A DNA stretch of 64,000 nucleotides from Desulfoferula mesophila (GCF_037076455.1 NZ_AP028679.1:883501-947500); one strand, 5' to 3'. Counted from the first letter of the stretch, positions 31,578 through 41,116 are shown. The notes: generated by a model not told the origin, from the letters alone. Translations and numbers: made by a program.

Positions 31578-32651
31578 CTAGATGTTCTCACTTAAATATT
31601 GTATCGCTTTGATGAAGTTACATTGTTCATAGTGAAAACGTGGCTCATCTTTTAGACCAGGTCCTAACAACGATAAAAACCTATTTTTTACGGATTGGGA
31701 GGGATCAAACACCCAGAATCTTCTTATGCTTGATTCACTATGCGTTGCTAGCGCAAATAAAAATCTAAAGAACATGTCCGTTTCTGGAAGGGAATATCCG
31801 ATCACGTATATTGCTTCTGCTTCGGACAACTCCTTTGCCGCCATCTGCCAAATTCTGCCAATTTTTGCGTGGTGCTCATTTTTACTCCAAGTCGGTGGCA
31901 CTAGCACTGGCCCCGACATCCCTAAGGAAGGATTTTTATTTGCATTTTGCAAGTGGCGAGCAACTATGAAAGGAACTTCGGGACGCAAGTTATCTGGTGC
32001 TCCCACCAAGCCAGACTGTAATAACTCCCGCATATTCCAGCTTTTTATTATATTGGTATGTTCTCCTAATCCCCAGTTAACCGAACCATGGAGCTTTAAT
32101 AATGGAATTATGCCAGGTTCGGGCTTTTCATCAAGGCAACAACTAAAAGATTGATATTCACAGTGTAGGCTATAGTCTAAAGCCACATCATAGTTAAACG
32201 TAATTATAGATGGAACCAAGCTGTTTTGGTCTTTATATTTTTGCTTGATATTTTTAACAAATGAATGGTATGGGCCTTTTACGTTTATTTTACCTTTTGG
32301 ATTGAGTGTAAGCGTCGTGCTAAGATCAATCGTTATGCCGATAAGTTTTTGAATGGATATATTTAACGATTCAATTTTGTTATGGGTATTGCTCCCAAGT
32401 TGTCCCAGAAGTTTCCCCATGTCAAAAGCGCTATAAACTGCTTCTATATTATTGAGGTCTAAGTTCGAATTAAACGAAGCACCCTTTAACTCATGGATTG
32501 CTTTGAATACGTCTTCAAAGTATCTTCTTTCGTTTCTTAATAATTGCCCTGAGGAATAAAAGTCCCGTGCCCTGTCAAGAAAATCCCGCATTACCGGTAC
32601 GCCCGCATCCGCCGAGGCACCCGCGCCCAATATGAAAACAGTCTTGTACAC
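31578..32651 (-). CDS. SIR2-like domain protein, possible NAD-depleting defence effector
   Basis: A 357-aa protein of SIR2_2 type. Seen: VFILGAGASADAGVPV (NAD site) at the N-terminus, SIITFNYDVALDYS near residue 145, LLKLHGSVNWG near residue 190 (His-Gly of the SIR2 core), and AIYVIGYSLPETDMFF near residue 298. SIR2 domains of this kind hydrolyse NAD in several anti-phage systems, but this copy has no obvious sensor domain or partner gene. DNA is strikingly AT-rich against GC-rich neighbours, so it was probably acquired. GTG start. No inactivating change seen. Confidence 0.75.
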   Translation of the reverse strand: MYKTVFILGAGASADAGVPVMRDFLDRARDFYSSGQLLRNERRYFEDVFKAIHELKGASFNSNLDLNNIEAVYSAFDMGKLLGQLGSNTHNKIESLNISIQKLIGITIDLSTTLTLNPKGKINVKGPYHSFVKNIKQKYKDQNSLVPSIITFNYDVALDYSLHCEYQSFSCCLDEKPEPGIIPLLKLHGSVNWGLGEHTNIIKSWNMRELLQSGLVGAPDNLRPEVPFIVARHLQNANKNPSLGMSGPVLVPPTWSKNEHHAKIGRIWQMAAKELSEAEAIYVIGYSLPETDMFFRFLFALATHSESSIRRFWVFDPSQSVKNRFLSLLGPGLKDEPRFHYEQCNFIKAIQYLSENI

Positions 32652-32699
32652 CTAGCCCCCCTTACTCCTTACCAACCGACTTAAAATTCTAGGGATAGC

Positions 32700-33338
32700 T
32701 TAGGCTTCCAGCGCTTCCAGGGTCAAGGCCTGGGCCTGGGCCCAACGCAGCACCCGGGCCAGGTCGCGGCGCTCGTCGCCCAACTGGGGGGCCAGCTCCA
32801 GGGCGAGACCGCTCAGGGGCTCCAGCGCGGCCTGGATCAGGTCCCAGTTGGCCGTGGGGTAGCTCTCGCCCTGGTCGAAGCCGGAGCGGGGGCACACGTG
32901 GGCCTCCTCGCCCCCGGCCACGGGGATGCCGTAGAGGCGGCAGGTGAGGGGGCGCTCGGCGTAGAGCAGGCAGCGGCCCTTTTCCAACAGAGGACAGGCC
33001 ACCCGGGCCCGGCTGAAGGTCATGAGGCGCTCCTCGGGCGATTGCCCCAGGGCCTGGCGGGCCACCTGGTCGAAGAGGGCCTCGGCCTTTTCGGCCCGGC
33101 GCAGAGCCTCGCGGCGGGCGTTGCGGGGCAGGCGGCGAAAGGCCAGGGCCAGGGCCAGGGCCTCGGCCGGGGTCAGGTCGAACACCGCGTGGCAGCAGTC
33201 GTCGCACCCGGAGCCGCAGCGCACCTCGGCGGGGAAGGATTGGGCCACCTGGGCAAAGGCGGCGTCGGCCCGCTGCCACAGGGCGGCCAGGCCCTGGCGG
33301 AAGGCCGCTAGATCGGCCGGGGGTTGCGATTGGCTCAT
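32700..33338 (-). CDS. YkgJ-family cysteine-cluster protein
   Basis: A 212-aa protein with the YkgJ (CxxCxxCC-type) metal site: RCGSGCDDCCHAVFDL near residue 40, CPLLEKGRCLLYAERPLTC near 118, and CPRSGF near 152. The family probably binds zinc or an iron-sulfur cluster; its biochemical role is unknown. The frame opens at 33398, but ATG 33338 has GAGGAA 8 bases upstream and starts with a normal N-terminus. Confidence 0.75.
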   Translation of the reverse strand: MSQSQPPADLAAFRQGLAALWQRADAAFAQVAQSFPAEVRCGSGCDDCCHAVFDLTPAEALALALAFRRLPRNARREALRRAEKAEALFDQVARQALGQSPEERLMTFSRARVACPLLEKGRCLLYAERPLTCRLYGIPVAGGEEAHVCPRSGFDQGESYPTANWDLIQAALEPLSGLALELAPQLGDERRDLARVLRWAQAQALTLEALEA

Positions 33339-33512
33339 GGAAACGTTCCTCGCGCTGCTGGGTGGGGTTACTTTAGGCCAGGGTCCGAGGGGCGTCAAGC
33401 GCGGCGGTTTGAACCCGCCCGGTAAAATGCCTATAATCGATAGAGAATGATCCGCTCATACCCAAGCTGTTAGGTGCTGCCCCGCCGGCACGCATTACGA
33501 AAGGAGAGCACC

Positions 33513-33863
33513 ATGCCTGAGTTCATGAATCCCTTCCCCGGAATGGTACCGGGACGCAAGATGAAAGACCGCGAGTTGGCCCGGGCCATCCGCCTGTCCT
33601 TGGCGGCCGAGGAAGAGGCCATCCATCTCTACGAGGCCCTGGCCGACGCCACCACCAACAAGCTGGCCGCGGCGGTGCTGCAAGACATCGCCAACGAGGA
33701 GAAGGAGCACGCGGGCGAGTTCCTGCGCCTGCTCAAGATCCTGGACAAGGGCGAGGAGCAGTGGCTGGCCAACGGAGCCGACGAGGTGGAGGAGATGGTG
33801 GCCAAGCTGAAACCGGCCCGCAAGAAGGCCGCCAAGAAAAAGGCCGCCCCCAAGAAGAAATAA
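33513..33863 (+). CDS. Short ferritin-like (encapsulated-ferritin-type) protein with Lys-rich tail
   Basis: A 116-aa two-helix ferritin-like protein. Helix 1 has LAAEEEAIHLYEALADAT and helix 2 has DIANEEKEHAGEFLRLL, giving Glu and ExxH ligands for a half di-iron site that would be completed by dimerisation, as in encapsulated ferritins. No encapsulin gene is adjacent. The C-terminus ARKKAAKKKAAPKKK is histone H1-like and is not the usual encapsulin-docking peptide. ATG 33513 with AAAGGAG upstream; single gene ending at a strong terminator. Confidence 0.7.
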   Translation: MPEFMNPFPGMVPGRKMKDRELARAIRLSLAAEEEAIHLYEALADATTNKLAAAVLQDIANEEKEHAGEFLRLLKILDKGEEQWLANGADEVEEMVAKLKPARKKAAKKKAAPKKK

Positions 33864-33879
33864 GCGACCCGGCTGAAAT

Positions 33880-33919
33880 AAAGAGGCCGCGCTCTCCCTG
33901 GGGAGGGCGCGGCCTCTTT
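33880..33919. terminator. Bidirectional terminator
   Basis: A long GC hairpin (AAAGAGGCCGCGC arm from 33880, GCGCGGCCTCTTT arm to 33919) with inner CTCCC/GGGAG pairing. T and A runs on each side suit both the ferritin-like gene and the convergent barrel gene. Confidence 0.85.
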
Positions 33920-33935
33920 CGTTGTCGCTGCCTGC

Positions 33936-34940
33936 CTAGAAGCGCCAGTTGAGCGTGGCGCCGAACACGTAGCCGTTATCCAGGTCCACCTGGTCCTGCC
34001 CCCGGTCGCTCCAGTCGTCGCCCTGGAACCACAAACGGTCAAAGGCGTAAGAGGCGGTCAGGCGCAGCAATAGGTCATGGGGCAGGAAGAACTTGAGCCC
34101 GGCCTTGGCTTCCTTTTGGTAGAAGAACAGGCGGTTCTTGTCGTCGGTGCGCTCGCTCAAAAACCAGCGTTGGTAGGTCCAGTCGAAGCCCGCGAAGCCC
34201 TCCACCCAGGGCTTGGGGCGGTAGGCCACGCTGCTGATGACGGTGTTGGGGTAGATGTATAGGCCGCTCAAGGTCCACTTGGGCGCGGGCTTGTAGCGCA
34301 CGCTGGCCAGGGGCAGGCCCACCAGGATGCTCAGGTTCTGGTCGGGCATGTAGGCGTAGGCCACCCCGGGAATGGGGATGCCCGGCAAAAAATCGCGGGT
34401 GTTGGAATAGTTGATGAGAAACAACCAGCGGTGGGCCTTGCCCTGGGGGGTCAGCAGGGTGGCCGTGGCCGAGATGGAGGTGTCGTCTAATTGGTTGAAG
34501 GGCTTGTCGCTGGGCGAACCCACGGTCAGCTCGCCGCCAAACACCCAGCCCCGCTCCATCTTGTGGCGGTAGGTGGCCCCCAGGCGCAGGTCGTAGAGGT
34601 CCTGGGGAAAGGCTTGCCCGCTGTCGGGCAAGACCGCCGAGGAGTCGATGTACATGTGGGAGGCCCGGCCGTGCAGGGCCAGCTCGTCGCGGGGGTTTTG
34701 ATACAGGGGGACCAGAAAGCGGCCGGTGTTGCTGAGGTAGCCCAGGTCGCTGTTCTGGCCCTGCACCGCCTGGCTGGGCGAATAGCTGCCCTCGTAGTTC
34801 AGGTTGTACTTGAGGTTGCCGATGCGGGGCACCATCCAACCGCCCAGGTCCATGGCCCGGCTCGGCATCGCCCAGGTCAGGCCGGCGAGCAAAGCGATGC
34901 TCAAGGCTGTGATCAAGGATTTCCTAGACAAAGCGTGCAA
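33936..34940 (-). CDS. Outer-membrane beta-barrel protein (DUF6268-like)
   Basis: A 334-aa exported protein: signal peptide (SLITALSIALLAGLTWAMPSRA), then alternating amphipathic strands throughout, and a C-terminal Phe after FGATLNWRF, the Bam recognition signature. It resembles the DUF6268 outer-membrane family, whose role is unknown. The frame opens with TTG at 34940; a second TTG at 34931 is possible and no ribosome-binding site is convincing. Stands apart from the efflux operon behind it. Confidence 0.7.
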   Translation of the reverse strand: MHALSRKSLITALSIALLAGLTWAMPSRAMDLGGWMVPRIGNLKYNLNYEGSYSPSQAVQGQNSDLGYLSNTGRFLVPLYQNPRDELALHGRASHMYIDSSAVLPDSGQAFPQDLYDLRLGATYRHKMERGWVFGGELTVGSPSDKPFNQLDDTSISATATLLTPQGKAHRWLFLINYSNTRDFLPGIPIPGVAYAYMPDQNLSILVGLPLASVRYKPAPKWTLSGLYIYPNTVISSVAYRPKPWVEGFAGFDWTYQRWFLSERTDDKNRLFFYQKEAKAGLKFFLPHDLLLRLTASYAFDRLWFQGDDWSDRGQDQVDLDNGYVFGATLNWRF

Positions 34941-35006
34941 CTTTCTCTTGGGCTGGGGCGTCCGGGCCCGAGGCCCGAACGCGGCCCAAGCTAACCAGTT
35001 GGGCGC

Positions 35007-35243
35007 CTAAGATTCGGGCGGTCGCTCTTTCTTGGCCAGCAACCGCCGCCAGGTGTCGTCCATCACGAAATAGACCACCACGAAGACCAGGGAAAAGGCC
35101 AGGAGCAGCGAACCGAGGTCCAGGACCACCCAGGGCCAGCTTTCGCCTTGCCAGGCGGGTAGCATCAAATATATCTCCCTGGCCGCGAACCAGCCAGTGG
35201 CCAGGGAGCAGACGATCGTCACCACTCTCAGAAGCCGCGCCAC
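35007..35243 (-). CDS. Small two-helix membrane protein
   Basis: 78 aa with two hydrophobic segments, TIVCSLATGWFAA and LGSLLLAFSLVFVVVYFVM, and a basic C-terminus (LLAKKERPP). Family unknown. It is the last gene of the tetR-tolC-mfp-rnd run, 28 bases after the pump gene, so it may be an accessory peptide of the pump. Confidence 0.5.
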   Translation of the reverse strand: MARLLRVVTIVCSLATGWFAAREIYLMLPAWQGESWPWVVLDLGSLLLAFSLVFVVVYFVMDDTWRRLLAKKERPPES

Positions 35244-35271
35244 CGCGTCACTCCCGTCGCTAGAGGCCTTG

Positions 35272-38200
35272 CTAGGCCTGTTTGCCCGGCGCCTGCTTGA
35301 TGGCGTCCGGGGCCATGAAGCGGTGTTGCAACCGCTTGACCAAGCGCCAGTTGGTGAACTGGTCTAGATAAGAATATACCACCGGCACCACCAACAGGGT
35401 GAGCACGGTGGAGGAGACCATGCCGCCGGCGATGGCCACGGCCATGGGCTGGCGGCTTTCCGAGCCCACGCCCAGGGCCAGCACCACCGGCAACACGCCG
35501 CCGATGGTGGACACCGCGGTCATCAGGATGGGCCGCAGCCTGGTGGCTCCCGCCTCTATCAGCGCCTCGTGGGCGTCCATGCCCTTTTCCCTGAGCTGCC
35601 TGGTGTAGTCGATGAGCAGGATGCCGTTCTTGGTGGCCAGACCCACCAGGAGGATCAGGGCGATCATGGAGAACAGGTTGAAGCTATTGCCCATGAGGAA
35701 CAACAGGCCAAAGGCCCCGATGAACGACAGGGGCAGGCCCATCATGATAGCCAGGGGATGGGCGAAGCTCTCGAACTGGGCGGCCAGCACCATGTAGGTA
35801 AGGGCCACGGCCAGGATGAAGGCGAAGGCCACGTAACCGGCGGTCTCGGCGAAAGCCTCGGCCCGGCCCACGAAGGCACTGGTGTAGCCGTCGGGCAGAA
35901 TCGTGTCGGCCAGGGCCTGCACCTCGGGCATGGCCTCGCCCAAGAGCTTGCCTTCCAGGTTGGCGTACACCGTGGCCGAGCGGCTGCGGTCCAGGCGGTT
36001 GATGATGTTGGGGCCCACCCCCTGCTCCAGAGTGACGAAGCTGGACACGTCCAACCGTTGGCCGTCGCGGGCGCGCATCCAGATGCGCTGCACGTCCTGG
36101 GGCAGCACCCGTTGGTTTTCCTTCAGCCTGACCCTGACGTCGTAGCTCTTGCCGCCCTCGCGGAAGTCCACCGTCTTCACCCCGCCCAACAGGGCGGCCA
36201 CCGCCGTGGCCACCTCCCGGGCGCTCACCCCGGCGTCGGCCGCCCGGGCGCGGTCTATCTTCACGCGCACCTCGGGCTTGCCTATCTCCAGGTTGCGGGT
36301 GATGCCCACGTAGCCCGGGGTGCTCTCCAGCTTCTCCATGAGCTGGCGGGAGATCTGGTCGATCTTGTCGATGTCCGGGCCCTGGATGACGAACTGGATG
36401 TCCTCGTTGCGCGAGCCCGCCCCCAGGGGGGAGATGCGCGACACCGTGCCGCGCACGTCGGGCAGCTGGCGCAGCAGGCCGCGCACCACCGACTGCAGCT
36501 CGGTCTGGGTGCGCTTGCGGTCCTTTTTGTCGGTCAGGGTCACCATGGCGATGGCCTTGTTGGCCCCGTCATAGCCCGACACCGAGAAGAAGTGGTCGAT
36601 CTCCGGCACCTTGATCATTTCGTCTTCCAGCCGGTGCAGAACCGAGTCGGTCTTCTCCAGGGAATAGGACAGGGGGGTCTCCAGGCGCACCATGAAGCGC
36701 CCCTCGTCCTCGGCGGTGACGAACTCCTTGCCCAGCATGGTGAATATCCCGCCGCCCACCACCATGGCGGCCACGGCCATGGCCATCACCGCCAGGCGGT
36801 GGCGCAGGCACCAGGAGATCAGGTGGCGATAGAAGCTGCTGGTGGCCTCCATGGCCCGGTTGAACAGGTTGAACAACCCGTTGGTGGTCTGCTTCACGGT
36901 GAGGAAACGGGCCGAAAGCATGGGCACCACGGTAAGGGCCACGAAGGTGGAGCAGGCCACGGAAAAGGCCAGGGTCACCGCGAACTCGTAGAAGAAGCGC
37001 CCCACGATGCCGCCCATGAAGGCCACGGGCAAAAACACCCCGCCCAGGGCCACGGTGGTGGCCACCACCGCGAAGGCGATCTCCGAGGAGCCCTCGAAGG
37101 CCGCTTCCATGGCCCCCTGCTTAAGCTCGGTGCGGTGGCGGAAGATGTTCTCCACCATGACGATGGCGTCGTCGATGACCAAGCCCACCGCGGTCACCAG
37201 GGCCAGCATGGACATGTTGTTCATGGTGAAGCCCATCCAGTACATGCAGGCGAAGGTGGAGATGATGCTGGTGGGGATGGCCACCGCGCTGATGATGGTG
37301 GTGCGCAGGTTTTGCAGGAACAGGAAGATGATCAAGGCGGCGATTATGGCCCCCAGCAGCAGCTGGGACTGCACCTCGTCGATGGACTTCTCGGTGAAGA
37401 TAGTGGTGTCGGTGGCCACGTCTATGATGATGCCCTCGGGGGCCACGCGCCTCAGCTCGGGCAAGACCTTGCGGATTTTCTGGGCTATGGCCACCTCGTT
37501 GGCCCCGGAGCGGGGGGAGATGCCCAGGCCCACGGTGCGCATGCCGCCGGTCTGTTTGGTGGTAAAGCGGGCCACGCCCACGCTTTCCTCGCGGGCCGAG
37601 CGGGCGCTGCCCACCTCTTCCAGGCGCACCGGATAACCGTCGCGATAGGCCACGATCATGCGGTTGAAGGCCTGGGGAGTGGGGAACTCGCCCACCGTGC
37701 GGATCAAAAACTCCTTGTCCTTGGACTCGATCTTGCCGCCGGGAATCTCCACGTGCTCCCGGGTGAGGGCGGAGATCACGTCGCCCACCCCCAGGTTGTA
37801 GGCGGCCAGGCGGTCGCGGTCCAGCCAGACGTGCACCTCTTTTTTGCGCGCCCCGCCCACGCGCACCTCGCCCACTCCTTGGATCTTCTGGATCATGGGC
37901 CGAAGCTGCTCGTCGGCAACCTTGGTCAGGGTCTCGATGGCCTGGGGCCCGCGCACCGCCAGCCAGATTATGGGCTGGGCGTTGATGTCCAGCTTGTCGA
38001 TGACCGGGGCCTCGGCTTCGACGGGCAGCTCGCGCAGCTTGGTGGATATCTTGTCGCGCAGCTCCTGGGCGGCCACGTCCACGTCCTTGGTCAGCTCGAA
38101 CTCCACCACTATGCGGCTGACGCCCTGCATGCTGGCCGAGTTGATGTGCTTGATGCCGCTCACCGAGCTGATGGCGTCCTCCAGCTTGTCGGTGATCTCG

Positions 38201-38382
38201 TTGTCCACCTCCTCGGGCCGGGCGTTTTCCCACACCGTGGTCACGGTGACCATGGGGAAGTCCACGTCGGGAAATAGCGAGACCCCCAGGCGGGTGACGC
38301 CGATGAGACCAAAGACCACCAAGGCGGTGACCATCATTGTGGCCGCCACCGGGCGCCGGATGGAAAAGTCGGTAAGGAACAT
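35272..38382 (-). CDS. RND efflux pump, inner-membrane transporter
   Basis: A 1036-aa proton-driven exporter of the AcrB/HAE-1 superfamily. FSIRRPVAATMMVTALVVFG is the first helix. The proton relay is intact: GLVIDDAIVMVENI (two Asp of TM4) and ATKNGILLIDY (Lys of TM10). Two large periplasmic loops are present. Substrate cannot be read from sequence. It works with the adaptor directly upstream (7-base gap) and TolC, and is probably controlled by the TetR gene heading the operon. Confidence 0.93.
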   Translation of the reverse strand: MFLTDFSIRRPVAATMMVTALVVFGLIGVTRLGVSLFPDVDFPMVTVTTVWENARPEEVDNEITDKLEDAISSVSGIKHINSASMQGVSRIVVEFELTKDVDVAAQELRDKISTKLRELPVEAEAPVIDKLDINAQPIIWLAVRGPQAIETLTKVADEQLRPMIQKIQGVGEVRVGGARKKEVHVWLDRDRLAAYNLGVGDVISALTREHVEIPGGKIESKDKEFLIRTVGEFPTPQAFNRMIVAYRDGYPVRLEEVGSARSAREESVGVARFTTKQTGGMRTVGLGISPRSGANEVAIAQKIRKVLPELRRVAPEGIIIDVATDTTIFTEKSIDEVQSQLLLGAIIAALIIFLFLQNLRTTIISAVAIPTSIISTFACMYWMGFTMNNMSMLALVTAVGLVIDDAIVMVENIFRHRTELKQGAMEAAFEGSSEIAFAVVATTVALGGVFLPVAFMGGIVGRFFYEFAVTLAFSVACSTFVALTVVPMLSARFLTVKQTTNGLFNLFNRAMEATSSFYRHLISWCLRHRLAVMAMAVAAMVVGGGIFTMLGKEFVTAEDEGRFMVRLETPLSYSLEKTDSVLHRLEDEMIKVPEIDHFFSVSGYDGANKAIAMVTLTDKKDRKRTQTELQSVVRGLLRQLPDVRGTVSRISPLGAGSRNEDIQFVIQGPDIDKIDQISRQLMEKLESTPGYVGITRNLEIGKPEVRVKIDRARAADAGVSAREVATAVAALLGGVKTVDFREGGKSYDVRVRLKENQRVLPQDVQRIWMRARDGQRLDVSSFVTLEQGVGPNIINRLDRSRSATVYANLEGKLLGEAMPEVQALADTILPDGYTSAFVGRAEAFAETAGYVAFAFILAVALTYMVLAAQFESFAHPLAIMMGLPLSFIGAFGLLFLMGNSFNLFSMIALILLVGLATKNGILLIDYTRQLREKGMDAHEALIEAGATRLRPILMTAVSTIGGVLPVVLALGVGSESRQPMAVAIAGGMVSSTVLTLLVVPVVYSYLDQFTNWRLVKRLQHRFMAPDAIKQAPGKQA

Positions 38383-38389
38383 GGCTTAC

Positions 38390-39529
38390 CTACTTTCCGG
38401 TCTTGGCTTGGGGGGAGGCGGCCGGGGCCTTGTTCTCCGCCAGGCGCACAGCCCCGCCGTCTTTGACCATGAACTTGCCTTCCAGAATCACTTTGTCCCC
38501 GGCGGTGAGTTTGGGATCAACCACCTCGGCCCAGGTGCGCCCTATCTTGCCTAGCACCACCGCCACTTTCCGGGCTTTGCCGTCCTGCGCCAGATAGATG
38601 TAGGTCTCTTTTTCGGTTTGGATGATGCTGGCCCAGGGGGCGCAAAGGGCGTTCTCCCGGACGGCCACGGTCACCTTGAGGCGGCCGAACATGCCCGGAT
38701 TGAGCTGGCGCTGGGCGTTGTCCACCAGGGCCTTGACCTTGAAGGAGCGGGTGCGGGTGTCCACCACCGGCGAGATGAACGAGACCTTGCCCGTGAAGCC
38801 GCGGCCGGGATAGGCCACCGTGGAGATCCTCACCTCCTGGCCCGTGAAAATCCCGGCCTTGTAGCGCTCGGGCACCGAGAACTCCATTTCCAGGGGGTTG
38901 AGGCTCACCACCTTGACCACCGGGTCCCCGATCTTGAGGTAGTCGCCCACCGAAAGGTCCTTGGAACCCACCACCCCGTCGAAGGGAGCCCTGATTTCGG
39001 TATCGGCCAGCATCTCCTTTTGGCGGGCCATGTCGGCCTGGGCCTGGGCCAGGGCCGCCTGGGCCAGGGCGATCTCGGTTTCCATGTCGTCGTACTTCAT
39101 CTGGGAAACCAGCTTGTCCTTCACCAGGGGCTTGTTGCGCTCCAGGTTGCGCTTCTGGTGGGCCAGGCGGATCTTGAGCTGGCGGATGCGTTGCTCCAGG
39201 TTGCTCATGTCCGCCTGCACCTTGGCCGCGTCCAATTTGACCAGCAGTTGGCCTTGTTTGACCTCGGCGCCTTCCTGGAACAGGATTTGCGCCACCGGGG
39301 CGGCCAGCTCGGCCCGGATGGTCACCATCTTGGGCGAGTTGAGGGTGCCCACCTGGTTGAGCACGTCCGCCACCCGGCGGGTGGTTATCTCTCCCAAGGT
39401 CACCACCGTGGCCTGGGGGGTAGTCACCTGGGCCTTCTTTTCCTCCCGCCCGCAGCCGGCGGTCACCCAGGACAAGGTCAGGCAGAGCAATAGCGCGGCA
39501 AGGCTCAGGGCGCGGTTTTTAGCGGGCAT
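38390..39529 (-). CDS. RND efflux periplasmic adaptor (membrane fusion protein)
   Basis: A 379-aa lipoprotein: signal peptide with the lipobox-like TAGC (Cys26), a lipoyl/barrel-sandwich half (FQEGAEVKQGQLLVKLD), a coiled-coil hairpin (about residues 105-170), the second lipoyl half (EIRAPFDGVVGSKDLSVGDY) and beta-barrel. It bridges the RND pump and TolC. Overlaps the end of tolC by 11 bases, so translation is coupled. Confidence 0.92.
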   Translation of the reverse strand: MPAKNRALSLAALLLCLTLSWVTAGCGREEKKAQVTTPQATVVTLGEITTRRVADVLNQVGTLNSPKMVTIRAELAAPVAQILFQEGAEVKQGQLLVKLDAAKVQADMSNLEQRIRQLKIRLAHQKRNLERNKPLVKDKLVSQMKYDDMETEIALAQAALAQAQADMARQKEMLADTEIRAPFDGVVGSKDLSVGDYLKIGDPVVKVVSLNPLEMEFSVPERYKAGIFTGQEVRISTVAYPGRGFTGKVSFISPVVDTRTRSFKVKALVDNAQRQLNPGMFGRLKVTVAVRENALCAPWASIIQTEKETYIYLAQDGKARKVAVVLGKIGRTWAEVVDPKLTAGDKVILEGKFMVKDGGAVRLAENKAPAASPQAKTGK

Positions 39530-41096
39530 CGACCTTATCCTCCGGGTTCATCTTGGGAATTATTTTAAAGCGGGTCAGGTTGTCCCCCATGGCCATGTGG
39601 AGGTTGGCCAGGCCTTGGTTGAAATCGGCCAAGGCGACGGCCTTGCGGATACGGGCCTCGATGACGTTGTTTTGAAAGTCCAAAATCCGGAATGAATCGG
39701 AGAGCCCCTCGTCCAGCCGGCGCATTTCCTGGCGCAGGTTGGTCTCGGCCAGGTTTTGGAAGCGCTCGGCCACCCGCACCCGCTCCAGGCTGCGGCGCAG
39801 GGTGACCAGGGCGTTTTTGAGCTCGGTCTCGGTGGTGCCCTCCAGGCGCTTGAGCTTGTACAGGGCCCGCTTGCGCTCCCAGCCGGCCACGCGGTAGCGG
39901 CTGTCGGCCTCGCGGTTGCCCAGGGGATAGGTGAGCCTGAGGCCCACGAACCAGTTGTAGCCGTCGCCGTCGGCCAGGCTGTTCCAGGAGTCGCCGTAGC
40001 TGCCGCCGTAAGGGTTGCCCGTCAGAGTGCCCGCCTCGGTTTCGGTGCCGGCCAGGCCGTTCATGGCCAGGCTGGCGGCCAGGTCGATCTGGGGCAGGCG
40101 CTGGTTGTCCAGGTAGGCCAGGCGGATGTCCATCTTTTCCAGCTCCACCTTTTGGCGCAACAAGTCGGGGCGGTGCTTGAGGGCCACGCTCATGGCCTGG
40201 GTCAGGTCGGGGTAGGGCTGGCCGGGATCGGCCAGGTCCTGGGGCTGGATGGTGCGATGAAACATGGGGTCGCCCGCCCGGATTTCCAACAGATCCTTGA
40301 GCCGGTTGGACACTGTTTCCATCTGCTGCTGGGCGTACACGATCTGCTCATCGCGGGCGGCCACGGCGGTCTCGGCTTCCTGCACCTCGGTGATGGGCAC
40401 CACCCCGGCCTTGAACTTCTCGCGGTTGCCCTGGAGCAGGCCGCTGGCCAGATGGCGCGACTCTATGCGGTGCCTGAGCACCACGTGGGCCAGGGAGAGC
40501 AGGTAATAGGTGCGCTCCACCTGGTTGGCCAGGGCCTGGGCCTGGTTGAGAAACTGGTACTGGGTCTGCTTCTGCTGCTTCTTGGAGATGCGCAAGTTGG
40601 CGGTGTTGGCCTCGGTGCCCGCGCCCTTGAACAGGGGCTGGGTCAAGTCCAGCACCAGGTAGGTGCGATAGGCCGGGTTGATCTCGTTGGTCACCAGGTT
40701 GGTGTCCACCCCCGTGGTCTCCACCCCCACCCGGGAGCGCAGGCCGGTCTCGAAGCGCTTGCTCACCCCCACCGTGGCGGTGTTGGCCCCCAGTTCTTGT
40801 TGGTCTCCCCAATAGGCGGCCGAGGTATTGGGCAGGCGGTCCTGTCCGCTGCTGGCCGAGGCGTCCAGGGAAGGATCGAACTGGGCCTCCTGGATGATCA
40901 CCTCCTCTTGGCTGGCCGGCACCTGCACCTGCACCATCTTGAGGTCCAGGTTCTTTTCGATGCCCCGCACCAGGGCCCCCTCCAGAGACAGGGGGACGCC
41001 GGTTTCCACCTTGGGGATGGGCGGGTCCGCCGCCGCCGCCACCGAGGGCAGCAAAAAGCATAGGCAAATCAAAAATGCGTTTCGAACCTTGGGCAT
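39519..41096 (-). CDS. TolC-family outer-membrane channel
   Basis: A 525-aa exported protein with signal peptide (AFLICLCFLLPSVAAAA) and two repeats of the OEP family. Long coiled-coil helices include NKLAQ-like heptads, for example QEAETAVAARDEQIVYAQQQ, and each half has strands for the barrel. It forms the outer-membrane duct for the pump encoded immediately downstream. ATG with AGGAAG upstream. Confidence 0.9.
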   Translation of the reverse strand: MPKVRNAFLICLCFLLPSVAAAADPPIPKVETGVPLSLEGALVRGIEKNLDLKMVQVQVPASQEEVIIQEAQFDPSLDASASSGQDRLPNTSAAYWGDQQELGANTATVGVSKRFETGLRSRVGVETTGVDTNLVTNEINPAYRTYLVLDLTQPLFKGAGTEANTANLRISKKQQKQTQYQFLNQAQALANQVERTYYLLSLAHVVLRHRIESRHLASGLLQGNREKFKAGVVPITEVQEAETAVAARDEQIVYAQQQMETVSNRLKDLLEIRAGDPMFHRTIQPQDLADPGQPYPDLTQAMSVALKHRPDLLRQKVELEKMDIRLAYLDNQRLPQIDLAASLAMNGLAGTETEAGTLTGNPYGGSYGDSWNSLADGDGYNWFVGLRLTYPLGNREADSRYRVAGWERKRALYKLKRLEGTTETELKNALVTLRRSLERVRVAERFQNLAETNLRQEMRRLDEGLSDSFRILDFQNNVIEARIRKAVALADFNQGLANLHMAMGDNLTRFKIIPKMNPEDKVDAR

Positions 41097-41116
41097 ACCC
41101 GTTTCTTCCTAACCTT

